DNA from: Halomonas sp. QHL1
GTDB taxonomy: Bacteria; Pseudomonadota; Gammaproteobacteria; Pseudomonadales; Halomonadaceae
NCBI RefSeq assembly: GCF_001882345.1
Contig: NZ_MINL01000001.1
Location: forward strand, 1,195,008 to 1,259,007
Direction: 5' to 3'
DNA: 64,000 bases
In this document: piece by piece, positions 1 to 9,535 of the stretch
Layout of the letters: every line of letters starts with the position of its first letter
Position numbering within the stretch: the first letter of the stretch is position 1
The notes under the pieces: model-generated
Database searches by the model: none
What the model saw: the letters and a program-made list of their open reading frames with translations, nothing else
What the model was told of the DNA's origin: nothing
Program-made: the position numbers and the translations under genes

Positions 1-56
1 ACGCGCTTTGAATAGCCAAGTCTTCAATTATTAAAAAAGCCTGTAAAGGAAGTACC

Positions 57-1106
57 GTGACTGATCAGCGCCGAATGACACTCAAGGATCTTGCGCAGGA
101 ACTCAATGTCTCCACTGCAACGATTTCCAATGCCTTTAACCGGCCGGATCAGCTCTCTCCAGCCCTGCGCGTACGTATACTTAAAGAGGCCAAACGGCTG
201 GGGTACAGCGGCCCTGATGCTAAAGCGCGCAGCCTGCGCACCGGCCGCTCGCGGATTATTGCGGTGATTCTTGCGGAAAGCCTTACTTACAGTTTGAACG
301 ACGCCGTGGCTAGCGAGTTTTTATCCGGGGTTGCCGAAGTCCTCGACGCCCACGGCCACACGCTGCTGCTACTGCCGGGTCGCGGCCACGCCTCGCAGCC
401 GCCGGGCTCCGCGAACATTGCCGATGGCTTTATCGTCTATGGACTAATGCCCAACAACAAACTGCTCGACGAACTGCCCGCCCAGCGCACCCTGGTGGCC
501 GTCGATTTTGATATTGAAGGCTGCCCGACGGTGCATATCGACGATACCGCCGCTAGCTATAAAATCGCCCAGCATGCGCTTAGTCAGTTGCCCAAACGCC
601 CGGCGATTATCAATCTGCGTTTAACCAAAGAGGTCTGCAATGGCCGGGTGACGGCCGAGCACACCCTGCTGCCCAACACCAGCACGATCAGCCGCGCCCG
701 CCTTGAAGGCTTTCATGGCGCGCTGAGCGAGCAAGGCGTAGATGTGGAGCAAGTGCCGCTCTGGAATATCGAGGAAAATACCTTCGAGGTGTGCTCGCCG
801 GTGATTGCCGAGATTCTCGACCAGCCCATAGAGAAACGGCCAGACCTGCTGTTGTGCATGTCTGACCGCATTGCGCTCACGGCGCTAACGCTGGCCGAGC
901 AGCGAGGTATTCGGGTGCCGGAAGAGTTACGCATTACCGGGTTCGATGGCATTGCCGAGGGGCAGTACCGGGCACCGCGTTTAACCACGGTACGCCAGGA
1001 TAGCGTGGGTAAAGGGCGGGTCGCGGCGCAGATGATTCTTGGCCGCGTCCCCCTCGCCCAACAGCTACTGCAAACTGAACTGCTGCTGGGCGATACCTGC
1101 CCTTAG
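57..1106 (+). CDS. LacI-family transcriptional regulator
   Basis: This is a LacI/GalR-type DNA-binding regulator of 349 residues, a normal family length. The N-terminal helix-turn-helix lies at about residues 8-55 (LKDLAQELNVSTATISNAF) and is followed by a periplasmic-binding-like effector domain. The GTG start at 57 is supported by AAAGGA at 45-50. The gene ends 21 bases before the convergent gap stop codon. Its effector cannot be read from the sequence. Its place beside gap, pyk and the fructose cluster makes a sugar or sugar-phosphate plausible, but that is inference. It is distinct from the Cra-type regulator at 4427-5404. Confidence 0.9.
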   Translation: MTDQRRMTLKDLAQELNVSTATISNAFNRPDQLSPALRVRILKEAKRLGYSGPDAKARSLRTGRSRIIAVILAESLTYSLNDAVASEFLSGVAEVLDAHGHTLLLLPGRGHASQPPGSANIADGFIVYGLMPNNKLLDELPAQRTLVAVDFDIEGCPTVHIDDTAASYKIAQHALSQLPKRPAIINLRLTKEVCNGRVTAEHTLLPNTSTISRARLEGFHGALSEQGVDVEQVPLWNIEENTFEVCSPVIAEILDQPIEKRPDLLLCMSDRIALTALTLAEQRGIRVPEELRITGFDGIAEGQYRAPRLTTVRQDSVGKGRVAAQMILGRVPLAQQLLQTELLLGDTCP

Positions 1107-1127
1107 TAGTGGATACCTGGCAGCGTG

Positions 1128-2132
1128 TTACTTGGCAGTTGCCTGCATGGCCAGCGCGGTATCCAGCATACGGTTGGAGAAGCCCCACTCGTTGTCGTAC
1201 CACGCCATGATTTTAACCAGACGACCATTCACGCGAGTGTGATTAGCATCGAAAGTCGATGAGTTGGCATCGTGGTTGAAATCAATAGAGACCAGCGGCT
1301 CAGCGTTAACGGCCAGTACCGGTGAGTTAGCCGCGGCCTTCTCAACGATGGCATTAATCTCTTCTTTAGTGGTATCGCGACTGGCAGTAAAGGTCAGATC
1401 CACCAGCGAAACGTTGATCACCGGTACGCGAACGGCCAAGCCGTCAAATTTGCCCGCCAGCTCTGGTAGCACCAAGCCCACCGCTGCGGCAGCGCCGGTT
1501 TTGGTCGGGATCATTGAGTGGGTGGCACTGCGCGCCCGGTAGGGGTCAGAGTGGTAAACATCCGACAGGTTCTGATCGTTGGTGTAGGCGTGCACCGTGG
1601 TCATCAAGCCGTTTTCGATACCTACCGCATCGTTCAACGCTTTCGCAACCGGCGCTAGGCAGTTGGTGGTACAAGAGGCGTTAGAGACAACCGTGTGCTC
1701 TGCGGTCAACACCTGATCATTCACGCCATACACAATCGTCGCATCAGCGTCAGGGCTGGGTGCAGAAATCAACACGCGCTTGGCACCCGCTTCGATATGC
1801 TTTGCCGCTGCATCTCGTTTGGTAAACAACCCGGTGCACTCCATCACCAGATCGATATTCATCGATGCCCACGGCAGCTGCGAAGGATCGCGCTCTGAGG
1901 AGATAGCGATGCGATCGCCATCCACCGTGATGCTCTCGGCGTCGTGTTCTACCTTAAAGGGGAAGTGACCATGCACGGTATCGTGACGCAGCAGGTGGGA
2001 ATTTAACGAAGGGTCGCCAAGATCGTTAATGGCGACGACCTGTACGCGGTCACGGTAGCTGTTTTCGTAAAGGGCGCGCAGTACATTGCGGCCAATACGG
2101 CCAAATCCGTTAATCGCAACTCTTATTGTCAT
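1128..2132 (-). CDS. gap: Type I glyceraldehyde-3-phosphate dehydrogenase
   Basis: This enzyme oxidises glyceraldehyde 3-phosphate to 1,3-bisphosphoglycerate with reduction of NAD in cytosolic glycolysis. The 334-residue length is typical. The Rossmann motif [10 protein letters not shown] is at the N-terminus and the catalytic cysteine is Cys-154 in [11 protein letters not shown]. The ATG at 2132 follows GAGGAG a few bases upstream. The gene is divergent from pyk, and the shared intergenic region carries two HexR-like inverted repeats. An erythrose-4-phosphate dehydrogenase (Epd) is the main alternative, but the pairing with pyk and the HexR-like boxes favours the glycolytic enzyme. Confidence 0.95.
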   Translation of the reverse strand: MTIRVAINGFGRIGRNVLRALYENSYRDRVQVVAINDLGDPSLNSHLLRHDTVHGHFPFKVEHDAESITVDGDRIAISSERDPSQLPWASMNIDLVMECTGLFTKRDAAAKHIEAGAKRVLISAPSPDADATIVYGVNDQVLTAEHTVVSNASCTTNCLAPVAKALNDAVGIENGLMTTVHAYTNDQNLSDVYHSDPYRARSATHSMIPTKTGAAAAVGLVLPELAGKFDGLAVRVPVINVSLVDLTFTASRDTTKEEINAIVEKAAANSPVLAVNAEPLVSIDFNHDANSSTFDANHTRVNGRLVKIMAWYDNEWGFSNRMLDTALAMQATAK

Positions 2133-2168
2133 GATAGCTCCTCAATTAACCAATAATAATGAGTGGTA

Positions 2169-2193
2169 TTTTTAGTAAAAAAATTACTAAAAA
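2169..2193. promoter_or_regulatory. Candidate HexR operator 1 (gap/pyk intergenic)
   Basis: This is a perfect inverted repeat: TTTTTAGTAA at 2169-2178 and TTACTAAAAA at 2184-2193, separated by five A. The central 15 bases (2174-2188) keep the spacing of the known gammaproteobacterial HexR motif TGTARTWWWAYTACA. The site lies 42 bases upstream of the gap start codon. HexR regulation is inferred; no hexR gene is in the window. Confidence 0.6.
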
Positions 2194-2264
2194 TACGTAT
2201 TTAAGCGTCATGAGGCCGATAAATAGCGACTTAACCGCCCCAAAAGGCTAGTAAATATCCAATA

Positions 2265-2279
2265 TGTAGTAAAATTACT
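2265..2279. promoter_or_regulatory. Candidate HexR operator 2 (gap/pyk intergenic)
   Basis: TGTAGTAAAATTACT matches 14 of 15 positions of the HexR motif TGTARTWWWAYTACA. It lies about 65 bases upstream of the likely pyk start at 2346. With operator 1 it would let one repressor control both divergent glycolytic genes. Confidence 0.65.
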
Positions 2280-2345
2280 ATATAAACGCTATCGTAGTCC
2301 AATACTAAATTGCCAACAATGCCCTTGCATAAGGAGAGCGCCCTC

Positions 2346-3866
2346 GTGACAAAAGCTACCTCGAACACAGCAGCTCAGGCGTCTACTAACCCTCTTTCCT
2401 ATCACTCTTCAGGTTCTCATACACCTTTAAGACGCACCAAAATCGTCGCCACTCTCGGGCCCGCCAGTGATCGCCCGGGCGTGCTGGAAGCGATGCTAAA
2501 AGCTGGCGTGGATGTGGTGCGGCTGAACTTCTCTCACGGCTCGGCAGACGATCACCGCCGTCGCTTAAGCGAAGTACGTGAGATCGCCGAGCGCCTTGGC
2601 CGCAGCGTTGCAGCGCTGGGCGACCTGCAGGGGCCAAAAATTCGTATTGCGCGCTTTGTCGAAGGCGCCGTCAAACTCGATGTCGGCCAAACATTTGTCT
2701 TGGACATGGCGCTGGACGCCAATAGCGGCACTGCAGAACGCGTGGGTTGCGACTATCAGACCCTGGCCGATGACGTCATTGAGGGCGATCGCCTACTGCT
2801 CGACGACGGCCGTTTAGTACTCGATGTCACACGGGTAATTGGACAAGAAGTGCATACCCGCGTTCACGTGGGTGGCAAGCTCTCCAACAATAAAGGTATT
2901 AATAAACAGGGAGGCGGACTCTCAGCGCCCGCCCTCACTGAGAAAGATAAGGCCGATCTAAAAACCGCTATTGAGATCGGCGTTGATTACTTAGCGGTCT
3001 CCTTTCCACGCAGCGCCGCGGATATGCAAGAAGCCCGCGAACTGCTTGGCGAAGCCGGTAAAGAGATCGGCCTAGTGGCTAAGCTTGAACGCGCCGAAGC
3101 GGTTGCCGACGACGCCACGTTGGATGGCATCATTGAAGCCTCCGAGGCGGTCATGGTGGCCAGGGGCGACCTGGGCGTTGAGATTGGTGACGCTGCGCTG
3201 ATTGGTACTCAGAAGCGCATCATTAAACACGCACGAACACTCAACCGCGCAGTGATTACTGCCACCCAAATGATGGAGTCGATGATTGAGTCGCCGCTGC
3301 CCACCCGCGCCGAAGTCTTCGACGTGGCCAACGCGGTGCTCGACGCCACCGACGCGGTGATGCTCTCTGCGGAAACCGCGGCGGGTGATTACCCGGTGGA
3401 AACCATCGACGCGATGAACCGCGTTTGTCTGGGTGCCGAACGTGAGCGTCTCGCTCAGGAGTCAGGCCACCGTATTCATGAAGGCTTTGAGCGTATCGAT
3501 GAAACCATCGCGCTATCGGCCATGTATGCAGCGAATCACTTATCCGGCGTCAGCGCCATCGCCTGCATGACCTCCACCGGCTATACACCGCTGATTGCGT
3601 CGCGCATTCGCTCCGGCCTGCCGATTGTGGGGTTGGCCCACAGCCCTATCGCCCAGCGGCGCATGGCACTCTATCGGGGCGTTGTTTCCATTCCTTTCGA
3701 CACCACCGATATGGATCCGGCCAACCTTAACCAGGAAGCCTTGAAATGCTTGCAGGCGCAGGGATTTGTCCACCCTGGCGAGCATATCATTCTCACTCGC
3801 GGCGACCATATGAATGCCCACGGCGGCACCAATACGATGAAAATCCTTGCCCTGGAAAGCGAGTAA
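2346..3866 (+). CDS. pyk: Pyruvate kinase
   Basis: This enzyme transfers phosphate from phosphoenolpyruvate to ADP, giving pyruvate and ATP. The protein is about 506 residues from GTG 2346, chosen because AAGGAGAG lies at 2331-2338; an upstream TTG (2310) and ATG (2319) have no such site. The first about 30 residues are extra and low in complexity. The beta-barrel domain begins at RTKIVATLGPASD. VARGDLGVEIG and the pyruvate-kinase signature around TATQMMESMIESPLPTRAE are present, as is a full C-terminal allosteric domain. It is divergent from gap across two HexR-like boxes and is followed by mgsA. Confidence 0.95.
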   Translation: MTKATSNTAAQASTNPLSYHSSGSHTPLRRTKIVATLGPASDRPGVLEAMLKAGVDVVRLNFSHGSADDHRRRLSEVREIAERLGRSVAALGDLQGPKIRIARFVEGAVKLDVGQTFVLDMALDANSGTAERVGCDYQTLADDVIEGDRLLLDDGRLVLDVTRVIGQEVHTRVHVGGKLSNNKGINKQGGGLSAPALTEKDKADLKTAIEIGVDYLAVSFPRSAADMQEARELLGEAGKEIGLVAKLERAEAVADDATLDGIIEASEAVMVARGDLGVEIGDAALIGTQKRIIKHARTLNRAVITATQMMESMIESPLPTRAEVFDVANAVLDATDAVMLSAETAAGDYPVETIDAMNRVCLGAERERLAQESGHRIHEGFERIDETIALSAMYAANHLSGVSAIACMTSTGYTPLIASRIRSGLPIVGLAHSPIAQRRMALYRGVVSIPFDTTDMDPANLNQEALKCLQAQGFVHPGEHIILTRGDHMNAHGGTNTMKILALESE

Positions 3867-3953
3867 TCGGCTAACCTCGGTAACGACGTTAAAACAAAAA
3901 CGCCATTCGGCCATACGACCGTAAGGCAATTGAACCATGAGGGAAGTGACCAA

Positions 3954-4430
3954 ATGAGTGACGCGCAACCGCCCCGCCAAGCCATCCGCACCCTGCAAGC
4001 GCGCAAGCGCATTGCACTGATTGCCCACGATGGTAAGAAGAGTGAAATGCTTGAGTGGGCAACCCGCTGGCAGGATACGTTAAGCCAGCACGAGCTGATT
4101 GGCACGGGCACAACGTCAAAGCGGCTTAAAACCGTTTTAGGATTAGAAGTCGAGGGTCTAATGAGCGGGCCCCTGGGCGGTGACCAGCAGATTGGCGCAC
4201 GGATTGCGGAGCAGCGTCTGGATGTACTGATCTTCTTTTGGGATCCCTTCTCGCCCCAGCCCCACGACCCGGATGTCAAAGCGCTGCTGCGTTTAGCCGC
4301 GCTGTGGAATGTACCGGTCGCCTGTAATGCGGCGAGTGCAGACTTCGTCCTCTCCTCGCCCTACTTGAGCGAGAGCTACGACATGTCGATACCGGATGCA
4401 GCAGCTTGGGCCCAGGCGCGCACTGTTTAA
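3954..4430 (+). CDS. mgsA: Methylglyoxal synthase
   Basis: This enzyme converts dihydroxyacetone phosphate to methylglyoxal and phosphate, a bypass that relieves sugar-phosphate build-up when phosphate is limiting. The product is 158 residues from ATG 3954, preceded by GAGGGAAG. The conserved block SGPLGGDQQIGARI contains the catalytic aspartate region, and VLIFFWDPFSPQPHDPDVKA is almost family-invariant. It starts 87 bases after pyk, so co-transcription with pyk is possible. Its stop codon overlaps that of the convergent cra gene by 4 bases. Confidence 0.95.
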   Translation: MSDAQPPRQAIRTLQARKRIALIAHDGKKSEMLEWATRWQDTLSQHELIGTGTTSKRLKTVLGLEVEGLMSGPLGGDQQIGARIAEQRLDVLIFFWDPFSPQPHDPDVKALLRLAALWNVPVACNAASADFVLSSPYLSESYDMSIPDAAAWAQARTV

Positions 4431-5404
4431 CGCCGGTGCAGATGGCGCGCCACTACCTGCAGCCCGCTCTCATACTGGCCATTCATGGCGGCTAGGGCAC
4501 AGCTCAACGTTAACTCGGCGATACGGTCGTAATCCTGGAGCGCCGAGTTAACGGGCCGAGGAAGAAAATCCAGCAGCCGGTGGTCGCCAAAGGTGGCTAG
4601 GCGAATATTTTCCGGCAGGCCACCGCGCTCTAAGAACACATCAAACACCCCTTCCAGCAGCGTATAGGAAGCCGTCACCAACGCGTCTGCACCGCCCTGC
4701 TCATCCAGCAGCTGAATCGCTAAACGCGCCCCTTCGCTGCGCTCATAGTGTGAACCGGTTAGATAAAGCGGCTCTATCTCGCTGCCTTTAAGGGCTGCCT
4801 GAAACCCCGCCCGCCGTTCGCAGCTAACCGACAGATCCGGCATCGCTTCCAGCCAGGCAACACGTTTGGTTGCCGCGTCGATCACCGAGCGGGTCAACGT
4901 CTTAGCCGCCTCCTGATCGTTACTCACGACACTGGCAAAGCGCGCTGGGTTGAGGCCACGGTCCATTCCCACCACGCACCAGCCCTCGTCTACCAGGCTG
5001 GCATAAAAAGTGTCGTCGCTGGGCAAACAGCTAGCAGTGATCAACACCTCACAGCGCTGGGCACGCAGCGCCAACGCCAGTGTTCGTTCACTCTCTGCGC
5101 AGTCATCCGAGCTTACGATCAACAGCTGATAACCCTGCTCCCGTGCACCCCGCTCCAGGCGTTTAGCTAGGCGGGCATAACTGATGTTCTCCAGGTCCGG
5201 CACGATAAGCCCCAGCAACCGGCTTGCGCCCCGGCGCAGCGCAGCCGCCTGGGGGTCAATGTGATAGCGGTGTTGGCGAACCACCGCCATCACTTTTTCA
5301 ATCGTCGCTGCGCTTATGCGCCGCTGCTCGGCCTGACCATTAATCACGTAGCTAGCGGTCGTGCGCGAGACGCCGGCTAGCCGGGCAATATCGGCAAGAG
5401 TCAT
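4427..5404 (-). CDS. cra: Catabolite repressor/activator Cra (FruR)
   Basis: This LacI-family regulator has the N-terminus typical of Cra/FruR: MTLADIARLAGVSRTTASYV followed by INGQAEQRR, close to E. coli Cra. It is 325 residues from the ATG at 5404, which has AGGGAGA upstream. In known systems the effector is fructose 1-phosphate (or fructose 1,6-bisphosphate), which releases the repressor. It is divergent from fruBKA, and the intergenic region holds a perfect match to the Cra consensus. Local control of the fructose operon is therefore well supported; wider control is inference. Confidence 0.93.
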   Translation of the reverse strand: MTLADIARLAGVSRTTASYVINGQAEQRRISAATIEKVMAVVRQHRYHIDPQAAALRRGASRLLGLIVPDLENISYARLAKRLERGAREQGYQLLIVSSDDCAESERTLALALRAQRCEVLITASCLPSDDTFYASLVDEGWCVVGMDRGLNPARFASVVSNDQEAAKTLTRSVIDAATKRVAWLEAMPDLSVSCERRAGFQAALKGSEIEPLYLTGSHYERSEGARLAIQLLDEQGGADALVTASYTLLEGVFDVFLERGGLPENIRLATFGDHRLLDFLPRPVNSALQDYDRIAELTLSCALAAMNGQYESGLQVVARHLHRR

Positions 5405-5492
5405 TCGGGTCTCCCTTAGTGTAACCAAGCAGTTTATCAGCAAGTTAGCGCCTACCAGACCAAAGTCTAAACGCCCAAGCCTTGTGTCATTC

Positions 5493-5506
5493 AGTGAATC
5501 GATTCA
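5493..5506. promoter_or_regulatory. Cra/FruR operator
   Basis: AGTGAATCGATTCA fits every position of the published E. coli Cra consensus RSTGAAWCSNTHHW. Its core TGAATCGATTCA (5495-5506) is a perfect 12-base palindrome. It lies between the divergent cra and fruB starts, 89 bases from cra and 176 bases from fruB. Confidence 0.75.
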
Positions 5507-5548
5507 GCATAGCACCATACCCAGATTTAATGGCAAGGATAAACCGAC

Positions 5549-5565
5549 TGAAACGGCACGGTTCA
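5549..5565. promoter_or_regulatory. Possible second Cra/FruR half-site pair
   Basis: TGAAACG and CGGTTCA form an imperfect inverted repeat with a 3-base spacer. TGAAAC is a Cra half-site, but the spacing differs from the canonical operator at 5493-5506, so this is a weak call. Confidence 0.35.
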
Positions 5566-5681
5566 TCCCATAGGCGTCCATGCCATTACCATGATCATTT
5601 AGCGACGATCACTTTATGTACTCGGCTCTGCTTCGACTTTGGCCTACTAAAATCGGCAGTGCGCGTTTACAGGAGAATACT

Positions 5682-8552
5682 ATGTTGACACTCGGCCCCG
5701 ATGACATCTTGCTAGACCGCCACGCCGACATCTGGCAAACCGCTCTGGACAGCGCCGCTGAGGCGCTGGTTGACGCCGGATTAGTTGAGGCCGAGTACCG
5801 CGACGGCCTACACGCCCGCGAGGCACAATCATCAACGTTTCTAGGCAATGCCATCGCGATCCCCCACGGTACGCCAGAAAGCCGCCAGTATGTGAAGAAA
5901 ACGGGCGTGCGCGTGTTGCAGTTTCCCCAAGGGATCAAGTGGCACGACGGCCAGCAGGTGCACGTACTGGTAACCATCGCTGCGCAGAACGATGAGCACC
6001 TGGATATTCTGCGCCAGCTCACCCACGTGCTGGATCGCGAAGGCGTTTCAGAGCAGTTGGCAAACGCCACCTCCGCGGCAGATGTCGCGCGCCTGCTTTC
6101 CAAACCCGCATTAGAACCGCGCCTGGATGCCGACACTCTATGCGTCAACTTTCCTGCTCGCGACCCACAGGAACTCGCCCTGGCTGCAGCCGCCCGCTTA
6201 CGCCAAAGCGGCTGTGTCGATAACAGTTTTATTACCGCCGTCGCCGCGGCGCAGCCGACCTGGTTAGGCAAAGGGCTGTGGCTAGCAAGCAGCGCCCAGG
6301 GCGTTAATCAGCCCGCGCTTGGGGTGGCCACACCTGCTGAACAAAGCCTGGAAAGCGCTGGCCATCCAGTGCATGCACTGTTCTGCCTCGCCGCCCGCGG
6401 CGATGCCCACCGCCCGCTGTTAGAGCAACTGATGGCGGTGTTGGAAAACAGCGAAAGCCAAAGCATGATTGGCAAAACCAGCGCTCAGCTGCTGGCCACC
6501 CTGGCGGGCGAAACCGCAAATACCCAAACCCGCCGGGTACGGGTGCTTAACCCCCATGGCCTCCACGCCCGCCCCGCCAAACAGCTGGTGCAAATCGCCC
6601 GCGCCCAGGCCATGCCGATTCAGGCACGTTTGGAAGAAGGCAGCGCCACCCCGGTTTCTGCCGCCAGCCTGACCAAAGTGATTGGCCTGGGCGCACGCCG
6701 CGGCCAGTGGCTGGTGCTTTCAGCCGAGGGTGAGCAGGCAAGCGCAGCGCTAGAGGCCGTCGCCGAAGCTGTTGAATCGGGCCTGGGAGAGAAAGTCACA
6801 CCCTTTGACGGCGGCTTTGATAGCGCGCCGGAAGCGAGCACCGCCCAACCGGCCGTCGAGCCCCTCGCTGCCGATACGCCCCACGCCGGTGTGGCCGCCT
6901 CGCCGGGCTTGGCCATTGCGCCCGTGTTTGTCATTCGCCCGATGCAATTCGAGTACGCCGAGCACGCCAGCGACGCTGAACACGAAATCATCCGTTTAAA
7001 TAGCGCGTTGAAAGAGGGCGCCGCCCAGCTGCACACATTGGTGCATAACGCTCCGGGTGGCGAAGTCGCCGACATTCTTTCGATGCACGAAGAGATGCTC
7101 GACGACCCGGAACTCCATCACGCGGCGACGGATGCCATTCGTGAAGGACGCTCGGCGGAAGCGGGCTGGTGGGAGGCTATTGAAACCGCGGCCCACGCCC
7201 AGGAGATGCTCGCCGACCGCCTGCTGGCCGAACGCGCTGCCGACCTGCGCGACGTAGGCCGCCGGGTGCTGGGCGTCCTCTGCGATGTGACGCTTCCCGA
7301 ACCGCCGGATCATCCCTACATTCTGGTGATGGACGATATCGGCCCTTCCGATGTGGCCCGCCTGGATACCTCTCGCGTGCGCGGCCTGCTAACCGTACGC
7401 GGTGGCGCCACGGCGCACAGCGCTATTCTGGCCCGCGCACTAGGTATTCCCGCCGTCGTTGGCGCCGGGCAAGCGGTAATGGCGCTTAACAACGCCAGCA
7501 TGATGATTCTGGATGGCGAACGTGGCCGAGTAACGTCGCAGCCTTCCGAAGAGCGCCTACAGCGTGCCGAGCAACAGTTGCTCGATCTCCAGCAGCGCGA
7601 AGCCGATGCCTGGGAAACACGTTTTGAGGTCGCCCAAACACGCGATGGGCACCGTGTGGAAGTCGCCGCCAACCTGGGTAACACCGCCCACGCTGCCGAT
7701 GCGGTGGAGCGCGGCGCTGAGGCTGTTGGCCTGCTGCGTACCGAATTTCTGTTTATGGCTCACGCCAGCGCCCCAGACTTAGCCACTCAGATTAGCGAGT
7801 ACCGTCAGGCAATTGACGCGCTAGATGGCCGACCGCTAGTAGCACGCACTCTGGATGTCGGTGGCGATAAACCGCTGCCCTACTGGCCAGTGCCCCAAGA
7901 AGACAACCCCTTCTTAGGCCTACGCGGTATTCGTTTAGCGTTGACCCAACCCGAGGTACTCGAGACGCAGCTTCGCGCGCTATTGATGGCAAGTAAGGAT
8001 AGTCCCCTGCGGATTATGCTGCCGATGGTCAAAGATATCGCCGAGTTCCGCGCGGTTAAAGTCATCTACGACCGCCTACTCCAAGAGATCCCTACTTCCC
8101 AGCGGGCCACCGATGTGCAGTTGGGAGTGATGATTGAAATACCCTCTAGCGCGCTGCTGGCGCCCAGTCTCGCCGCCGAAGTCGATTTCTTCTCAGTCGG
8201 CACCAACGACTTGACCCAGTACACCCTGGCGATAGACCGCGGCCACCCGGAACTCTCCGCCCAAGCCGATGGCTTGCACCCGGCGGTGCTGCGCTTGATT
8301 CAAATGACCGTGGCGGCAGCCCACACTCAAGGCAAATGGGTCGGCGTGTGCGGCGAATTAGCCTCAGACGCCGTAGCCATTCCCGTATTGGTAGGCCTTG
8401 GCGTGGACGAGCTCTCCGTCAGCGCACGGCAGATCCCGCTGGTCAAAGCCCGCCTGCGCGAGTTTGACCTCGCTGACGCCCAGGCCAGCGCTCAGTTGGC
8501 TCTTTCTCAAGCCACCAGCGATGAAGTGCGCGATGCACTGGAGGCCCGCTAA
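5682..8552 (+). CDS. fruB: Fructose PTS multiphosphoryl transfer protein (EIIA-HPr-EI)
   Basis: This cytoplasmic fusion carries phosphate from phosphoenolpyruvate to the fructose permease. It has 956 residues from ATG 5682 (AGGAGA upstream; the longer frame from 5616 lacks a good site). Domains in order: EIIA-Fru at about 1-145 with phospho-His-62 in IPHGT; a linking EIIA-like segment; HPr at about 283-370 with His-295 in HGLHARPA; and Enzyme I from about 400 to the end with His-579 in GGATAHSAILAR and Cys-890 in GVCGELASD. All three phosphorylation histidines are present. It makes fructose uptake independent of separate ptsI and ptsH genes. It overlaps fruK by one base. Confidence 0.96.
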   Translation: MLTLGPDDILLDRHADIWQTALDSAAEALVDAGLVEAEYRDGLHAREAQSSTFLGNAIAIPHGTPESRQYVKKTGVRVLQFPQGIKWHDGQQVHVLVTIAAQNDEHLDILRQLTHVLDREGVSEQLANATSAADVARLLSKPALEPRLDADTLCVNFPARDPQELALAAAARLRQSGCVDNSFITAVAAAQPTWLGKGLWLASSAQGVNQPALGVATPAEQSLESAGHPVHALFCLAARGDAHRPLLEQLMAVLENSESQSMIGKTSAQLLATLAGETANTQTRRVRVLNPHGLHARPAKQLVQIARAQAMPIQARLEEGSATPVSAASLTKVIGLGARRGQWLVLSAEGEQASAALEAVAEAVESGLGEKVTPFDGGFDSAPEASTAQPAVEPLAADTPHAGVAASPGLAIAPVFVIRPMQFEYAEHASDAEHEIIRLNSALKEGAAQLHTLVHNAPGGEVADILSMHEEMLDDPELHHAATDAIREGRSAEAGWWEAIETAAHAQEMLADRLLAERAADLRDVGRRVLGVLCDVTLPEPPDHPYILVMDDIGPSDVARLDTSRVRGLLTVRGGATAHSAILARALGIPAVVGAGQAVMALNNASMMILDGERGRVTSQPSEERLQRAEQQLLDLQQREADAWETRFEVAQTRDGHRVEVAANLGNTAHAADAVERGAEAVGLLRTEFLFMAHASAPDLATQISEYRQAIDALDGRPLVARTLDVGGDKPLPYWPVPQEDNPFLGLRGIRLALTQPEVLETQLRALLMASKDSPLRIMLPMVKDIAEFRAVKVIYDRLLQEIPTSQRATDVQLGVMIEIPSSALLAPSLAAEVDFFSVGTNDLTQYTLAIDRGHPELSAQADGLHPAVLRLIQMTVAAAHTQGKWVGVCGELASDAVAIPVLVGLGVDELSVSARQIPLVKARLREFDLADAQASAQLALSQATSDEVRDALEAR

Positions 8553-9535
8553 TGGCCCGCGTGCTGTGCATTACCTTGAACCCGGCGCTGGATTTGGCGT
8601 TTAACCTAGAGTCGCTGGTGTTGGGTAGCGTCAACCGCCCGACTAGCGCCCAGTTAGAAGCAGCGGGCAAAGGCGTTAACGTTGCCCGCGTATTGGCAGG
8701 TCTTGGCCACGACGTCACCGTCAGCGGCTTTTTAGGTGCCGATAACGACGCTCCCTTCCAATTGGCATTTGCCAAGTACTCCCTGACCGACGCCTTTGTG
8801 CGCGTGCCGGGGGAAACCCGCATTAATGCCAAAATTGCTGAACAGAGCGGCCGCGTTACCGATATTAACGGCCCCGGCATGCCGATTGACGTCGCGCATT
8901 TGCAGACACTGATCGACAAACTGAATACCGAGCTTTCCAGCGCGACGCCACCCCAGGCGGTCGTCGTGGCGGGCAGCCTGCCCCCCGGGCTATCACTGGA
9001 CGATTTCAGCGCGCTGTTAAACCACTTAAACGCCAGCGGCGTACCGCTCTGGGTAGATACCAGTGGCCCGGCACTCAATGCGGCCATAGCGACTCACCCC
9101 GCCGGTGTTAAGCCTAATGAAAACGAACTTGCAGAGTGGGCGGGCGAAGATATGACCTCATCCGATGCGCGCTTGAATGCGGCCAAGCGACTGCATAAAA
9201 GCGGCATCGCCCATGCGCTGATTTCAGCAGGAGCCGAAGGAGTGCTGTGGGTTAACGCCCAGGGTGCCTGGCACGCCACACCCCCCAAGGTTACCGCGAC
9301 GAATACCGTTTGCGCTGGCGATACCTTTGTTGCGGGCATGCTCCACGGCCTGCTGACTCATCAGAACGGCCAGCAAGACGCTGAACAGACGCTGCGCTTT
9401 GCCACCGCGCTCTCGGCCGAGGCCGTGCGCCACGTTGGCGTGGGCAACCCCCACGCTGCCGATTTCGATTCACTCCAACAACACACCCGGATACGGCGTC
9501 TTGATGACACCATCACCGAGGGAGCCACGCTATGA
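8552..9535 (+). CDS. fruK: 1-phosphofructokinase
   Basis: This PfkB-family kinase phosphorylates fructose 1-phosphate, the product of the FruA permease, to fructose 1,6-bisphosphate. It is 327 residues. The start MARVLCITLNPALDLAF, the motif AAGKGVNVARVLAGLG and the C-terminal signature VCAGDTFVAGM with catalytic Asp-257 are all present. It is translationally coupled on both sides: TAATG with fruB and ATGA with fruA. Since fructose 1-phosphate is the usual Cra effector, this enzyme also ends the inducing signal. Confidence 0.96.
   Translation: MARVLCITLNPALDLAFNLESLVLGSVNRPTSAQLEAAGKGVNVARVLAGLGHDVTVSGFLGADNDAPFQLAFAKYSLTDAFVRVPGETRINAKIAEQSGRVTDINGPGMPIDVAHLQTLIDKLNTELSSATPPQAVVVAGSLPPGLSLDDFSALLNHLNASGVPLWVDTSGPALNAAIATHPAGVKPNENELAEWAGEDMTSSDARLNAAKRLHKSGIAHALISAGAEGVLWVNAQGAWHATPPKVTATNTVCAGDTFVAGMLHGLLTHQNGQQDAEQTLRFATALSAEAVRHVGVGNPHAADFDSLQQHTRIRRLDDTITEGATL

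Noticed and set aside
5616-5681. Upstream start of fruB at 5616
   Set aside because: The added 22 residues do not belong to EIIA, and the ATG at 5682 has AGGAGA at the right distance.
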